Source: UBA7374 sp965660635 (GTDB lineage Bacteria > Verrucomicrobiota > Verrucomicrobiia > Opitutales > Coraliomargaritaceae). From it: a DNA stretch of 64,000 nucleotides. This document shows, one piece after another, positions 44,244 to 52,748 of the stretch (position 1 is the first letter of the stretch; the number at the start of each line of letters is the position of its first letter). Under the pieces are notes generated by a model, which made no database searches, was not told the DNA's origin, and saw only the letters and a program-made list of their open reading frames with translations. The stretch spans positions 1 to 64,000 of the forward strand of contig CBFIAS010000002.1 in assembly GCA_965660635.1 (NCBI GenBank), given 5' to 3'. The position numbers and the translations under genes are program-made.

Positions 44244-45219
44244 AAAAATAGAAAAATGGCTGGAAACCAACACCTTCCACCACGGCGAATTCTGGGACAT
44301 CCTCAAGCTCGTCCGCCTCAAGGAAGAACAGGGCATCCGCATCTCGCTTTGCATCCCCACCCTCAATGAGGAAAAGACCATCGGCAAGGAGACCGTCATC
44401 TTCCGCTCCGAACTTATGGAGCGCTATCCCCTGATAGACGAATTCGCCGTCATCGACTCCGGCTCGAAGGACAAGACCCTCGAAGTCGCCGCATCCTTCG
44501 GAGCCGATACCTATAGCGCCAAGGACATCCTCCCCGAAGCCGGCAACCGCCCGGGCAAGGGAGAGAACCTCTGGAAAGCCATCTACCAGCTCAAGGGCGA
44601 TATCATCGTCTACGTCGATGCCGACATCAAGAACATCCACCCCCGCTTTGTTTACGGCATCGTCGCCCCGCTCCTCATCAAGCCCTCCATCAAATACTGC
44701 AAGGCCTTCTACGACCGACCCATCACCTACTCCTCCGGCATCCGCGCCAGCGGAGGCGGTCGCGTCACCGAGATCCTCATACGCCCACTCTTCTCCCTCT
44801 TCTTTCCCGAACTCGCCTCCCTCATCCAGCCCCTCTCCGGAGAATTCGCCGTGCGCCGCGAAGTCCTCGAGAAGATCCCCTTCCCCATCGGCTACGGCGT
44901 CGAAACCGCACACATCCTCGACGTCTACCGTGAATGGGGCCTCGAAGCCTTCGGCCAGTGCGACCTCGACCAGCGCGTCCACCGCAACCAAAGCACCAAC
45001 GCCCTCGGCAAAATGTCCTTCGGCATCCTCCAGACCTTCCTCAACCGCCTGAAGCGCTACGGCATGGTCGACAAGCTCCCCGAGCTATTCACCCTCTACC
45101 GGCAGTTCCAGGCCGAGGGCAACCGCTACGACCTCCTCAACAAGGAAATCGTCGAGTACGAGCGCCCCCCCATGATCACCCTTCCGGCCTACTGCGAGAA
45201 ATTCGGCGTCCAGCCATGA
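44236..45219 (+). CDS. gpgS: glucosyl-3-phosphoglycerate synthase
   Basis: The 327-residue protein is of the GT81/GpgS family, which transfers glucose from an NDP-glucose to 3-phosphoglycerate. The GT-A features are there: SLCIPTLNEEKTIG for the nucleotide end, GKGENLW, and the Asp128-Ala-Asp130 metal motif in IVYVDADIKN. GpgS makes the precursor of glucosylglycerate, a compatible solute or a primer of methylglucose polysaccharides. It starts at ATG 44236, overlapping the M20-like gene by 8 bases, and ends in an ATGA overlap with the glycosyltransferase that follows. Confidence 0.85.
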   Translation: MTEKIEKWLETNTFHHGEFWDILKLVRLKEEQGIRISLCIPTLNEEKTIGKETVIFRSELMERYPLIDEFAVIDSGSKDKTLEVAASFGADTYSAKDILPEAGNRPGKGENLWKAIYQLKGDIIVYVDADIKNIHPRFVYGIVAPLLIKPSIKYCKAFYDRPITYSSGIRASGGGRVTEILIRPLFSLFFPELASLIQPLSGEFAVRREVLEKIPFPIGYGVETAHILDVYREWGLEAFGQCDLDQRVHRNQSTNALGKMSFGILQTFLNRLKRYGMVDKLPELFTLYRQFQAEGNRYDLLNKEIVEYERPPMITLPAYCEKFGVQP

Positions 45220-46682
45220 ACGCGCCCCTCCGCGTCGCCATCGTGCACTACCACCTCAAGCGCGGAGGTGTCACCCGCGTGATTGAGAGCACCCTGCGCG
45301 GCCTCGGCCAGGGCCCCCGAGCTTCTGTTCACGCCGTAGTTCTCGCCGGCGAAATCCCAGACGGATTCCCCTTCAAGAAATCGGCCCGTGCCGTCGAAGG
45401 CCTCCACTACAGCAACTCCCAGGCCCGCACACCAGACTCCGCTAGCCTGCTCCAGAGGATGCGCGATGCCGCCCGGCAGGCCCTCGGCGCAGAGCCCGAC
45501 CTCTGGCACATTCACAACCACTCCCTCGGGAAGAACGAGGCCATGCCCGGTGTCGTCTCCCTCCTAGCCGAAGCAGGGGAGGCACTCCTCCTCCAGATCC
45601 ACGACTTCGCCGAAGATGGACGCCCGCAAAACCACCGCGTCAACCAGGCCCGGACCGAACACGCCGGCAATCTCTACCCGCTCGGCGACCGCGTCCACTA
45701 CGCCCTGATCAACGCCCGCGACCACGCTGTATTCACCAGCCACAACCTGCCCGGAGCACAAAAGCATCTCCTCGTCAACCCTGTGGAAGTCGATCACAGC
45801 CCGGGCGAACCGGAAAGCACCGCTGCCATCCGCACTGCCCTCCGCGCCGAAACCCTCTTCCTCTACCCCGTCCGCGCCCTCCGCAGGAAAAACCTCGGCG
45901 AGTTTCTCCTCTGGTCCGCCCTGGCCCGGCCGGGAGAGGTCTTTGCCACCACCCTCGGCCCCACCAACCCCGACTACCAGCAAACCTACCGTGACTGGCA
46001 GTCCCTCGCCCAGAGCCACCAACTCCCCGTCCACTTCGGCATCGGCGAATCCATGGAACTCCCCTTTCCATCCATCATGCAGTCCGCCGACTGCATCCTC
46101 ACCACCAGCATCGCCGAAGGCTTCGGCCTCTCCTTCCTCGAGCCCTGGCTCTACGGCAAGCCAGTAACCGGGCGCGACCTGCCGGAGATTACTGCCGACT
46201 TCAAACAGCAAGGCATCGATCTCGGGCCGCTCTACCCCAGCCTGCCCGTCCCGGCCAGCTGGATCGAGGAAGACGCCCTCCATGCCGCCATCGGCAAACA
46301 CCTCGACCAAGCCTATGCCGACTACGGACGCGCACTCCCGGCAGACGCCATTGACCGCGCCATCGCCGCCATCCGCCCGACGGAAGACACCTACGACTTC
46401 GGCGGACTCGACGAAGCCCGGCAGGGCGCAGTCATCGAGCGCCTGGCCAGCAATCCCCTGGCCCGGCAGGAACTCCCCTGCAACAACCTTGCGATCCCGG
46501 AGCCCGGAGAGCAAGCCCGGCAGATCCGTGACGCCTACAGTCTGGAGGCCTTCTCCCACGGGCTACAAACGCTCTACCGGCAAATCGCCGGGACATCCGC
46601 CTCCGCCATCGACTACCTGCCCCCCGGCGACATCCTCGACAGCTTCCTCATGCCGGAAAGATTCCGCCTGCTACGCACCTGA
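45216..46682 (+). CDS. GT-B glycosyltransferase in gpgS cluster
   Basis: The 488-residue protein has a GT4-like layout: an N-terminal domain beginning VAIVHYHLKRGGVTRVIES, a middle YPVRALRRKNLGEFL at the start of the second Rossmann domain, and TSIAEGFGLSFLEPWLYGKP in place of the E-x7-E motif of GT4 enzymes. It is co-translated with gpgS (ATGA overlap), so it may extend glucosylglycerate to a longer glycoside such as mannosylglucosylglycerate, or act on another acceptor. The last 80 residues lie outside the core fold and are not recognised. Confidence 0.75.
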   Translation: MNAPLRVAIVHYHLKRGGVTRVIESTLRGLGQGPRASVHAVVLAGEIPDGFPFKKSARAVEGLHYSNSQARTPDSASLLQRMRDAARQALGAEPDLWHIHNHSLGKNEAMPGVVSLLAEAGEALLLQIHDFAEDGRPQNHRVNQARTEHAGNLYPLGDRVHYALINARDHAVFTSHNLPGAQKHLLVNPVEVDHSPGEPESTAAIRTALRAETLFLYPVRALRRKNLGEFLLWSALARPGEVFATTLGPTNPDYQQTYRDWQSLAQSHQLPVHFGIGESMELPFPSIMQSADCILTTSIAEGFGLSFLEPWLYGKPVTGRDLPEITADFKQQGIDLGPLYPSLPVPASWIEEDALHAAIGKHLDQAYADYGRALPADAIDRAIAAIRPTEDTYDFGGLDEARQGAVIERLASNPLARQELPCNNLAIPEPGEQARQIRDAYSLEAFSHGLQTLYRQIAGTSASAIDYLPPGDILDSFLMPERFRLLRT

Positions 46683-46691
46683 CCCCATGCC

Positions 46692-47576
46692 ATGGACCCG
46701 CTCGAGCAAATCCGCCAACGCCGCCAGACCGGCCCCGTCCAAGCACCACAAGACGCCCGGCCACAGCTAACTCTGCTCAAAGGCATCCGCGCCGTGGTCT
46801 TTGACATCTATGGCACCCTCTTCAGTTCCGGAGTGGGCGACATCAGCCTCGCTACCGAAGAGGATCGCAACGATGCACTTCAGCAAACCCTGCTCGAAAA
46901 CCGTATCCAATTAACCAATACAGGACGGGCCGCCCGCCTCGACCAGCGACTGCATGAACACATCCGCCGGCACCAGTCCGACCGGCGCGAGGACGGAATC
47001 GAGTACCCCGAAGTCGAGATCCGCGATGTCTGGAGAGACTTCATTGTGGAACTGGACAAGGACGGCTGGACGCAAGACGCCAGCCATGCAGACAGCACCG
47101 CACTCGCCATCGACTACGAGACCCGCGTCAACCCCACCCAGCCCATGCCCGGCCTGGAAGAAGCACTGGCTGCCCTGCGCGGACGCGGGCTAGTCATGAG
47201 CATCGTCTCCAACGCTCAATTCTACACGCCCCTGCTCTTCGATGCTTTCCTCGGCCAGCCCCTCGAAACACTCGGACTCTGCCAGGATTGCGCCGTCTGG
47301 TCCTACCGCCTGCTGGAGGCCAAGCCCTCCGCGGAGTTGTACAGGCAATCAGCCGCCCGCCTCTACAAGCAGTACAACATCCTGCCCAAGGAAGTCCTCT
47401 ACGTCGGCAACGACATGCGCAACGACATCTGGCCAGCGCAGGAAACCGGCTACAAGACCGCCCTCTTTGCGGGCGACCGGCTCTCCCTTCGACGCCGCCA
47501 GGAGGATCCCCGTTGCTGCAACGTGCAACCCGACTTGGAAATTACCGGTCTGCAACAATTGACCGACTGCGTCTAG
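46692..47576 (+). CDS. HAD family hydrolase, candidate glucosyl-3-phosphoglycerate phosphatase
   Basis: The 294-residue HAD-superfamily protein has motif I VVFDIYGTLFSSG (Asp nucleophile; the second Asp is replaced by Tyr, as in haloacid dehalogenase-type members), motif II SIVSNAQ, motif III Lys in LEAKPSAELY and motif IV VGNDMRNDIWPA. It is 9 bases past the glycosyltransferase gene. In some organisms GpgP, the phosphatase that completes glucosylglycerate synthesis, is a HAD enzyme, so this is a good candidate. An N-terminal extension of about 30 residues precedes motif I. Specificity is inferred from context. Confidence 0.8.
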   Translation: MDPLEQIRQRRQTGPVQAPQDARPQLTLLKGIRAVVFDIYGTLFSSGVGDISLATEEDRNDALQQTLLENRIQLTNTGRAARLDQRLHEHIRRHQSDRREDGIEYPEVEIRDVWRDFIVELDKDGWTQDASHADSTALAIDYETRVNPTQPMPGLEEALAALRGRGLVMSIVSNAQFYTPLLFDAFLGQPLETLGLCQDCAVWSYRLLEAKPSAELYRQSAARLYKQYNILPKEVLYVGNDMRNDIWPAQETGYKTALFAGDRLSLRRRQEDPRCCNVQPDLEITGLQQLTDCV

Positions 47577-47618
47577 CCAAGCTTGCCAGCAACATCCTTA
47601 GAGCGACAAAGTACATTC

Positions 47619-48281
47619 ATGAAACTCCCACACCCCACTCTGCTCGCCCCCTCCATCCTCGCCGGAGACCACGCCGACCTGAGGGCCAGCCTCGGCATCA
47701 TCGAGCAAGCGGGCCTCGAATGGGTGCACCTCGACATCATGGACGGCCACTTCGTACCCAACCTGACCTTTGGCCCCCAGACCGTCCAAGCCTTGCGCCC
47801 CGCCAGCAAGCTCTTCTTCGACGTCCACCTCATGCTCGACAACCCGCAGGCCTTCATTGGCCCCTTCATCGAAGCCGGGGCCGACCAGATAACCATCCAT
47901 GTCGAGCCGGACTACCCCGTGCAACAGACCTTGCAGGACATCCGGAACAAAGGCGTCCGCTGCGGCGTCGTGCTCAATCCAGACACTTCCGCCGAAGCAG
48001 CTGAGGAATTTCTTCCGCTCTGCGACATAGTGCTGCTCATGACCGTCCAGCCCGGCTTCGGCGGCCAGCCCTTCCGCGAGGATGTACTCCCGAAAATCGA
48101 AGCCCTCGCACGCTGGCGAAAGGAGCGCGGCCTCGACTACCGCCTGCAAGTCGATGGCGGTATCGACCTGAAGACCGCTCCGCACTGCACCCGGCTCGGC
48201 GTGGACACCCTGGTCGCCGGAACCGCCTTCTTCAAAGCGCCGGACAAGGAAGCATTCGCCCGCACGATCACGAACGAATAA
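47619..48281 (+). CDS. rpe: ribulose-phosphate 3-epimerase
   Basis: Rpe interconverts ribulose 5-phosphate and xylulose 5-phosphate in the pentose phosphate pathway. The 220-residue TIM barrel has LAPSILAGD, the metal His/Asp motif HLDIMDGHFVPN, FDVHLML, MTVQPGFGGQ, and DGGI. The ATG at 47619 opens at the usual family start. It is 42 bases past the HAD gene, so it may be on the same transcript without being part of the osmolyte pathway. Confidence 0.96.
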   Translation: MKLPHPTLLAPSILAGDHADLRASLGIIEQAGLEWVHLDIMDGHFVPNLTFGPQTVQALRPASKLFFDVHLMLDNPQAFIGPFIEAGADQITIHVEPDYPVQQTLQDIRNKGVRCGVVLNPDTSAEAAEEFLPLCDIVLLMTVQPGFGGQPFREDVLPKIEALARWRKERGLDYRLQVDGGIDLKTAPHCTRLGVDTLVAGTAFFKAPDKEAFARTITNE

Positions 48282-48284
48282 CTC

Positions 48285-48300
48285 AGTAGAGTCGAGGAGC
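48285..48300. repeat. intergenic repeat, copy 1
   Basis: AGTAGAGTCGAGGAGC recurs at 49977-49992 with one mismatch (AGTAGAGTCAAGGAGC). Both lie just past gene ends or terminators, on either side of the nitrilase and HTH genes. Confidence 0.5.
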
Positions 48301-48341
48301 GGAAATCGCACTCGATTCCGATTTGGATTTGGATCAACGGG

Positions 48342-48391
48342 CTCCAAAAACAGCAAAGCGGAAAATTTCTTGTCGTGCTGCGTTTTTGGAG
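48342..48391. repeat. hairpin element between rpe and nitrilase gene
   Basis: Left arm CTCCAAAAACAGCA (48342-48355) and right arm TGCTGCGTTTTTGGAG (48376-48391) pair with a 2-base bulge around a 20-base loop. There is no T run after it, so it is more like a REP/MITE-type palindrome than a terminator. The rest of 48282-48530 holds no gene. Confidence 0.6.
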
Positions 48392-48530
48392 TGCCTGACT
48401 GTCCGCCTGGCCCGCTTATTGCTGGTGCAATATGCGGGCTAGCGCGGTGAGAGAATGCATACCACCGCATCCTTGAGGAGCAGGCCCGAAATCAGCTCTC
48501 CCGGATCTGCCACAATTCCAAAAACAGGTA

Positions 48531-49322
48531 TTAATACAAATCCGGACGACGATCCTTCAGGGCCGGCATCCGCTTCCTGGCTTGCCTGACCCGGGCCAAA
48601 TCCAACTCGACCTCGAATAGACCCGGCTCTTCACCTGCCTCAAAGACAACTTTACCCCAGGGATCCACCACCATGGAATGCCCGAAATAAGTAACCTCCT
48701 CGCCTGCGCTGCCTATCCTTTCCTTTCCACACTGGTTCACCGCGACGAAATAGACCTGGTTCTCAATCGCCCGCGCGCGGATCAAGCTTTGCCAATGGGA
48801 CAAGCGCGGATACGGAAAAGCAGCCACCAGGATCTGCACTTCCGTACCATCCAAAACGCACTTTCGAAACAACTCGGGAAAACGCAAATCGTAGCAAATC
48901 GAACAACCAATCCGGCAGAAACCGGCATCCGCCGTCACGATTTCCTCGCCCGCGAGCATCTGCGAATCCTCCCCGAACAAGGAAAAAAGATGGGCCTTTC
49001 GATACTTCGCCAGCAACGAGCCACCCGAATTATAATAATAGAAGGTGTTGGCGAAAACTCCTTCTTTTATCCTTTCTAGAAAAGAACCACAAAATGCGAT
49101 TCCTTTTTCCGCGGCATGCGCGACGAGCAAATCAAGAGCGGATTCCGCCCGCTCCGGCAACGTTTGATCGCCACTCCAATTCAGCCCCGTCGTGCACATT
49201 TCCGGAAGAACCAGCAAGTCCGCACCAGCGGCATGCGCCTTGTCCATCGAGTCAATCATGGAAACCGTGTTCGCTTCCACATCTCCATTTCTCACGCAAG
49301 ACTGTGCCAAAGCGAATCGCAT
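48531..49322 (-). CDS. carbon-nitrogen hydrolase (nitrilase superfamily, omega-amidase-like)
   Basis: The 263-residue protein has the nitrilase-fold catalytic triad: Glu41 in LVLPEMCTTG, Lys109 in KYRKAHLF and Cys143 in CSICYDLRFPE. The sequence around Cys is that of YafV/NIT2 omega-amidases and related amidohydrolases, which release ammonia from 2-oxoglutaramate and similar amides. The N-terminus (MRFALAQSCV) and length match. It is alone on the minus strand and divergent from the HTH basic protein gene; 116 AT-rich bases separate the two. Confidence 0.88.
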   Translation of the reverse strand: MRFALAQSCVRNGDVEANTVSMIDSMDKAHAAGADLLVLPEMCTTGLNWSGDQTLPERAESALDLLVAHAAEKGIAFCGSFLERIKEGVFANTFYYYNSGGSLLAKYRKAHLFSLFGEDSQMLAGEEIVTADAGFCRIGCSICYDLRFPELFRKCVLDGTEVQILVAAFPYPRLSHWQSLIRARAIENQVYFVAVNQCGKERIGSAGEEVTYFGHSMVVDPWGKVVFEAGEEPGLFEVELDLARVRQARKRMPALKDRRPDLY

Positions 49323-49391
49323 TTCTCGTTTAATAAAACACCACTAAAACTTCTTCTTCCAAAAAAATATGCAATAATTTAGAGATATAAA

Positions 49392-49420
49392 TTGACGTGC
49401 CTGCGACTAAACCTTTTTAA
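49392..49420 (+). promoter_or_regulatory. promoter candidate for basic HTH protein
   Basis: TTGACG (49392-49397) and TTTTAA (49415-49420) are 17 bases apart, 18 bases before the ATG. The whole 49323-49438 gap is strikingly AT-rich, which fits a strong promoter region. Confidence 0.4.
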
Positions 49421-49438
49421 GTCAAAACCTTATTAATT

Positions 49439-49849
49439 ATGGCTAAACGCACAATAAAAATAAACATCAAGCTCCCCACTGGAGTTGACGCAACAAGTGA
49501 ACTGGAAGCAAAGGCTGCGGCCGCAGCAAAAGCTGTCGTCGATGCCCAAGCTGGCGCCTACATCGAAGCGCAAAAACTCGCCAAGGAATTGTCTGCCAAA
49601 GGCATCAAGATTACCGCGGATGAGTTGATCAAGCGCAAGACAGCGGGCAAACGCACCACCAGCAAGAAGACCGCCACAAAGAAGGCCACACGCAAGCGTG
49701 TCGTACTGACAGACGCGAAGCGCAAGTCGCTTATCACGGAAATCAAAGGCGGCGCGAAGACTCCAGCCCTGGCTGCCAAGTATGGTGTCTCCACCGCCAC
49801 GGTGATGAACATCAAGGCCAACGCCGGCCTGACCAAGAAACGCAAGTAA
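49439..49849 (+). CDS. lysine-rich HTH DNA-binding protein, nucleoid protein candidate
   Basis: The 136-residue protein is very basic. Residues 1-20 look like a strand region, residues 20-60 a long Ala-rich helix (AKAAAAAKAVVDAQAGAYIEAQKLAKEL), residues 66-88 a Lys/Thr-rich linker of the histone-H1-like type, and residues 93-130 a small helix-turn-helix (GAKTPALAAKYGVSTATVMNI) followed by a Lys/Arg tail. This order - oligomerising helix, basic linker, HTH - suits a chromosome-coating protein. I know no named family for it. It is monocistronic with an AT-rich promoter and a strong terminator, as expected of an abundant protein. Confidence 0.75.
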   Translation: MAKRTIKINIKLPTGVDATSELEAKAAAAAKAVVDAQAGAYIEAQKLAKELSAKGIKITADELIKRKTAGKRTTSKKTATKKATRKRVVLTDAKRKSLITEIKGGAKTPALAAKYGVSTATVMNIKANAGLTKKRK

Positions 49850-49893
49850 CACCGTTCTCCCGGAAAGGAGACCGGAGTGGGAAAACCACTTTC

Positions 49894-49920
49894 AAGCCCG
49901 TCGAAAGACGGGCTTTTTTT
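49894..49920 (+). terminator. rho-independent terminator after basic HTH gene
   Basis: AAGCCCGTC/GACGGGCTT stem with a GAAA tetraloop and seven Ts. The remainder of 49921-50079 holds only the repeat at 49977-49992. Confidence 0.9.
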
Positions 49921-49976
49921 GGGTTCTTCGTCATCTGCCGGAAAGCTTTGCCTAATGCGCACCTCTGCGATCAATA

Positions 49977-49992
49977 AGTAGAGTCAAGGAGC
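49977..49992. repeat. intergenic repeat, copy 2
   Basis: Matches 48285-48300 at 15 of 16 bases. Confidence 0.5.
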
Positions 49993-50079
49993 ACGAACCT
50001 GGACCCGCACCGGCATCTACCCGCCCTCCGTGCTAAACCATCCCTGACCTGCCCACGAATCCGTACAAAAACGAATGCG

Positions 50080-51939
50080 TTAACCCGCGGCAAGTGATCC
50101 GGCTCCGCAATGGAACCGCCTGAAAAGACCGTAGCCGTCCTTGCCCATATACCTTTGTAATACCTTGGGATCGGTCTTCATCAGATCCACCAGGATCAAG
50201 CCGTCAATCACATCGCTGAAGGCAGGATCCACATTGAAGCTCAACAGGTTTCCGTTCAGCTTCAAGTAGTGGCGCAGCAACACGGGAATGCCTTTCTTGT
50301 CTTCCTCGATCCCCGAGACGACCGCTGAGACGGCCCCCACCGAGCCCAGTGATTCGCCCATGCCCTTGAGGGAAATGCCACGCATGGTCTTCTTCGCCTT
50401 GGGCGGCTTGCGGGCCTGCACCAGCACGGAAAGCTCCTCGTCGAAATTGTGTTCGCGCAGGTAGTGCACCATCAGGTCCTTGGACAGATTGTCGTAGGAA
50501 TTGGTTATGCTGACCGGGCCAAAGAGTGTCTTGTAGCGAGGGTTCCTCACAACGTATTCCCCGATGCCGCGCCAGAGCAGGGCCAGTGAGGCATGCTTCT
50601 TCTGGTAATCGAGGGAAATGAAGGAGCGCCCCAACTCGAGCGCCGGCCCCAGCTTTTCGAGGAATCCGCCGCGGAACTTGAACAACGTGGCCGTGTACAA
50701 GCCCTGCTTGCCGCGCTCCTCCACAATCCGGTCCACCAGACCGATCCGGTACGCGCCAACAACCCTCTCCATCCCGGCATCCCACATGAACAGGTGCGAA
50801 TAATACTCGTCGAAGGCATCCAGGTCCGCGGCCTCGCCGGTGCCCTCACCGACCGAACGGAACGTCTCCTCCCGCAAGCGCCCGATTTCCCGCAGGCAAT
50901 GCGGTATCCTCGCAGCCTCCGTGCAGAACACCCGGAAGTTACCGTGGTCAACCAGGCAGTCAGACTCCGGCAAACCTTCGATCTCCCGGCGCAACCGGTG
51001 CTTCAACTGCGCGGGTGCAATCGGCTGGAGCTTCCGGCTCGACCGCGCTGCCCGGAAGGGCAGCTTGATCCCGGGCACTGGCTTCTTTTCCGCCGACGGC
51101 TGCTGCAAGGCATAGGCCTGCAGGCGCAAATAGTCCGTCGTCACCCGGCTGTCCCCCATCAGCTTCAGGAGTTCGGGAGGTATCGGGCGGCCGATGCGCA
51201 CCCGCAGCACGGAGTCCTGCATGTTGCAGAATTCACGGGCCAGGAGCAGGGTGCGCAGTCGCGGATGGAGCAGGCCGGCCAATTGAAAGAACAGGCGGTT
51301 GCGCCCCTCAAAGTACATGGGCAGGACAGTGGCTCCGGTGCGCAGCGCCAGCGGAACAACATGGGGCGACCAGTCGCGGTCCACCACCGAGAGGCTTCGC
51401 CAGTTGAAGGCCGAGACCTCCCCGGCAGGAAAAACGCCCAGGCAACCGCCGCCCCGCAGCCATTGCAGGACCTCCCGCATGCCAGCAAGGTTTGACCGTG
51501 CCGAGCCTTCCCGCTCAAAAGGATCGACGCTAATCATGCTGCCGCGCATACCGTCGATCCGGGAGAGCAGGAAATTCCCCATCAACTTGCAATCCCTGCG
51601 AGCACTGGCCAGCAAGGCCCCCATCGCCACCCCGTCGATCCCGCCGTAAGGATGATTCGCGATGACAATGAGCGGCCCGTCCGCAGGAAACCGCTCGAAG
51701 CACTCCGCGTCGATCTCCACGCTTGTCCGCATCACCCGTAGAGTCTTCATGAAAAAAGCCGGATCGTGCTCCGCATCGGCCAGACGGGCATGCACCTCGC
51801 GGTAGATGCGGTTGAGCGAGTGGATCCCCAATAGCTGCCCGAGCAGTGGAGCGGCCGGGCTGAGGAACGGAGCGATCCCCCCGGACTTGCCGAGTAGCGC
51901 CTGCAAATCAACCAGTACAGGGGGTTTATCCATCACCAT
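50080..51939 (-). CDS. two-domain acyltransferase, OlsF-like (ornithine lipid synthesis candidate)
   Basis: The 619-residue protein joins two acyltransferases. The N-terminal half is a PlsC/LPLAT domain with NHPYGGIDGVAMG (the HX4D motif), FPAGEVSAFN and a later VVPLALRTGATVLPMYF. The C-terminal half (from about residue 320) is a GNAT/hemolysin-type domain (FRVFCTEAARIPHCLREIGRLREETF, DEYYSHLFMWD, GAYRIG) as in OlsB, which acylates ornithine. This order, PlsC then OlsB-like, is that of bifunctional OlsF, which makes ornithine lipids, a phosphorus-free membrane lipid. The acyl donor would be acyl-ACP. The amino acid specificity cannot be read from sequence. It has a GNAT half longer than typical OlsB. 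Confidence 0.85.
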   Translation of the reverse strand: MVMDKPPVLVDLQALLGKSGGIAPFLSPAAPLLGQLLGIHSLNRIYREVHARLADAEHDPAFFMKTLRVMRTSVEIDAECFERFPADGPLIVIANHPYGGIDGVAMGALLASARRDCKLMGNFLLSRIDGMRGSMISVDPFEREGSARSNLAGMREVLQWLRGGGCLGVFPAGEVSAFNWRSLSVVDRDWSPHVVPLALRTGATVLPMYFEGRNRLFFQLAGLLHPRLRTLLLAREFCNMQDSVLRVRIGRPIPPELLKLMGDSRVTTDYLRLQAYALQQPSAEKKPVPGIKLPFRAARSSRKLQPIAPAQLKHRLRREIEGLPESDCLVDHGNFRVFCTEAARIPHCLREIGRLREETFRSVGEGTGEAADLDAFDEYYSHLFMWDAGMERVVGAYRIGLVDRIVEERGKQGLYTATLFKFRGGFLEKLGPALELGRSFISLDYQKKHASLALLWRGIGEYVVRNPRYKTLFGPVSITNSYDNLSKDLMVHYLREHNFDEELSVLVQARKPPKAKKTMRGISLKGMGESLGSVGAVSAVVSGIEEDKKGIPVLLRHYLKLNGNLLSFNVDPAFSDVIDGLILVDLMKTDPKVLQRYMGKDGYGLFRRFHCGAGSLAAG

Positions 51940-52094
51940 TCAATAAGGCGTATATTCCACTGTTTTCCAGTCCGCGTCAATGTTTCGATGCCCCGGAAAA
52001 CGCCCCCGGGAACCAACACGAAAAACGCGCGCAGAGCGAAATTTGGCTTGATCCGGAATCCGCACCCGCCATTTTACACCTTTTCTCAACGCTA

Positions 52095-52176
<82 letters not shown>

Positions 52177-52212
52177 CATCGATACAGAAGCAAATCCCAG
52201 CGTCATCCGCTC

Positions 52213-52686
52213 ATGCGCCACATCATTTCCATACTCGTTGAAAACAAATTCGGCGTACTCGCCCGGATCGCGGGAATGTTCAGCGGCCGCGGCTTCAATA
52301 TCGAGACCCTCAACGTCGGCCCCATGCCCGATGACCGGTTCTCCCGCATCACGGCCACCATCCTTTGCGATAGCGACGCCCTCGACCAGGCCATCAAGCA
52401 AGTCTACAAGCTGGTCAACGTCATTGACGTCACGGAATTTTCCAGCGGGCAGGCCACCGAGCGCGAGTTAATCATGCTCAAGGTTAACGCGCCCCCCTCC
52501 CAGCGCTCCGAGATCATGCAGGTCTGCGACATCTTCCGCGCCAAGATCATCGACGTCGCTCCCGAGACCCTCAACGTGGAAATGACCGGAAACGCAAACA
52601 AGGTCAAAGCCTTCCTCAACCTCGTCCAGCCATACGGCATCATCGAAATGGCCCGCACCGGCAATGTCGCCCTCAAACGGGGCTGA
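52213..52686 (+). CDS. ilvN: acetolactate synthase, small regulatory subunit
   Basis: IlvN binds valine and gives feedback control to the acetohydroxyacid synthase of branched-chain amino acid synthesis. The 157-residue protein starts at ATG 52213 (MRHIISILVENKFGVLARI), at the beginning of the ACT domain, with the motif GMFSGRGFNIETLNVG, and has a C-terminal ALS_ss domain. The catalytic ilvB is not upstream here; instead tRNA-Val, whose amino acid is the pathway product, lies directly before it. ilvC follows after 62 bases. Confidence 0.95.
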   Translation: MRHIISILVENKFGVLARIAGMFSGRGFNIETLNVGPMPDDRFSRITATILCDSDALDQAIKQVYKLVNVIDVTEFSSGQATERELIMLKVNAPPSQRSEIMQVCDIFRAKIIDVAPETLNVEMTGNANKVKAFLNLVQPYGIIEMARTGNVALKRG

Positions 52687-52748
52687 CCTCAAGGAAACAA
52701 TCGGAAACAATTCTCACTAAACATACCCGCTAATACAAACACGCTATC

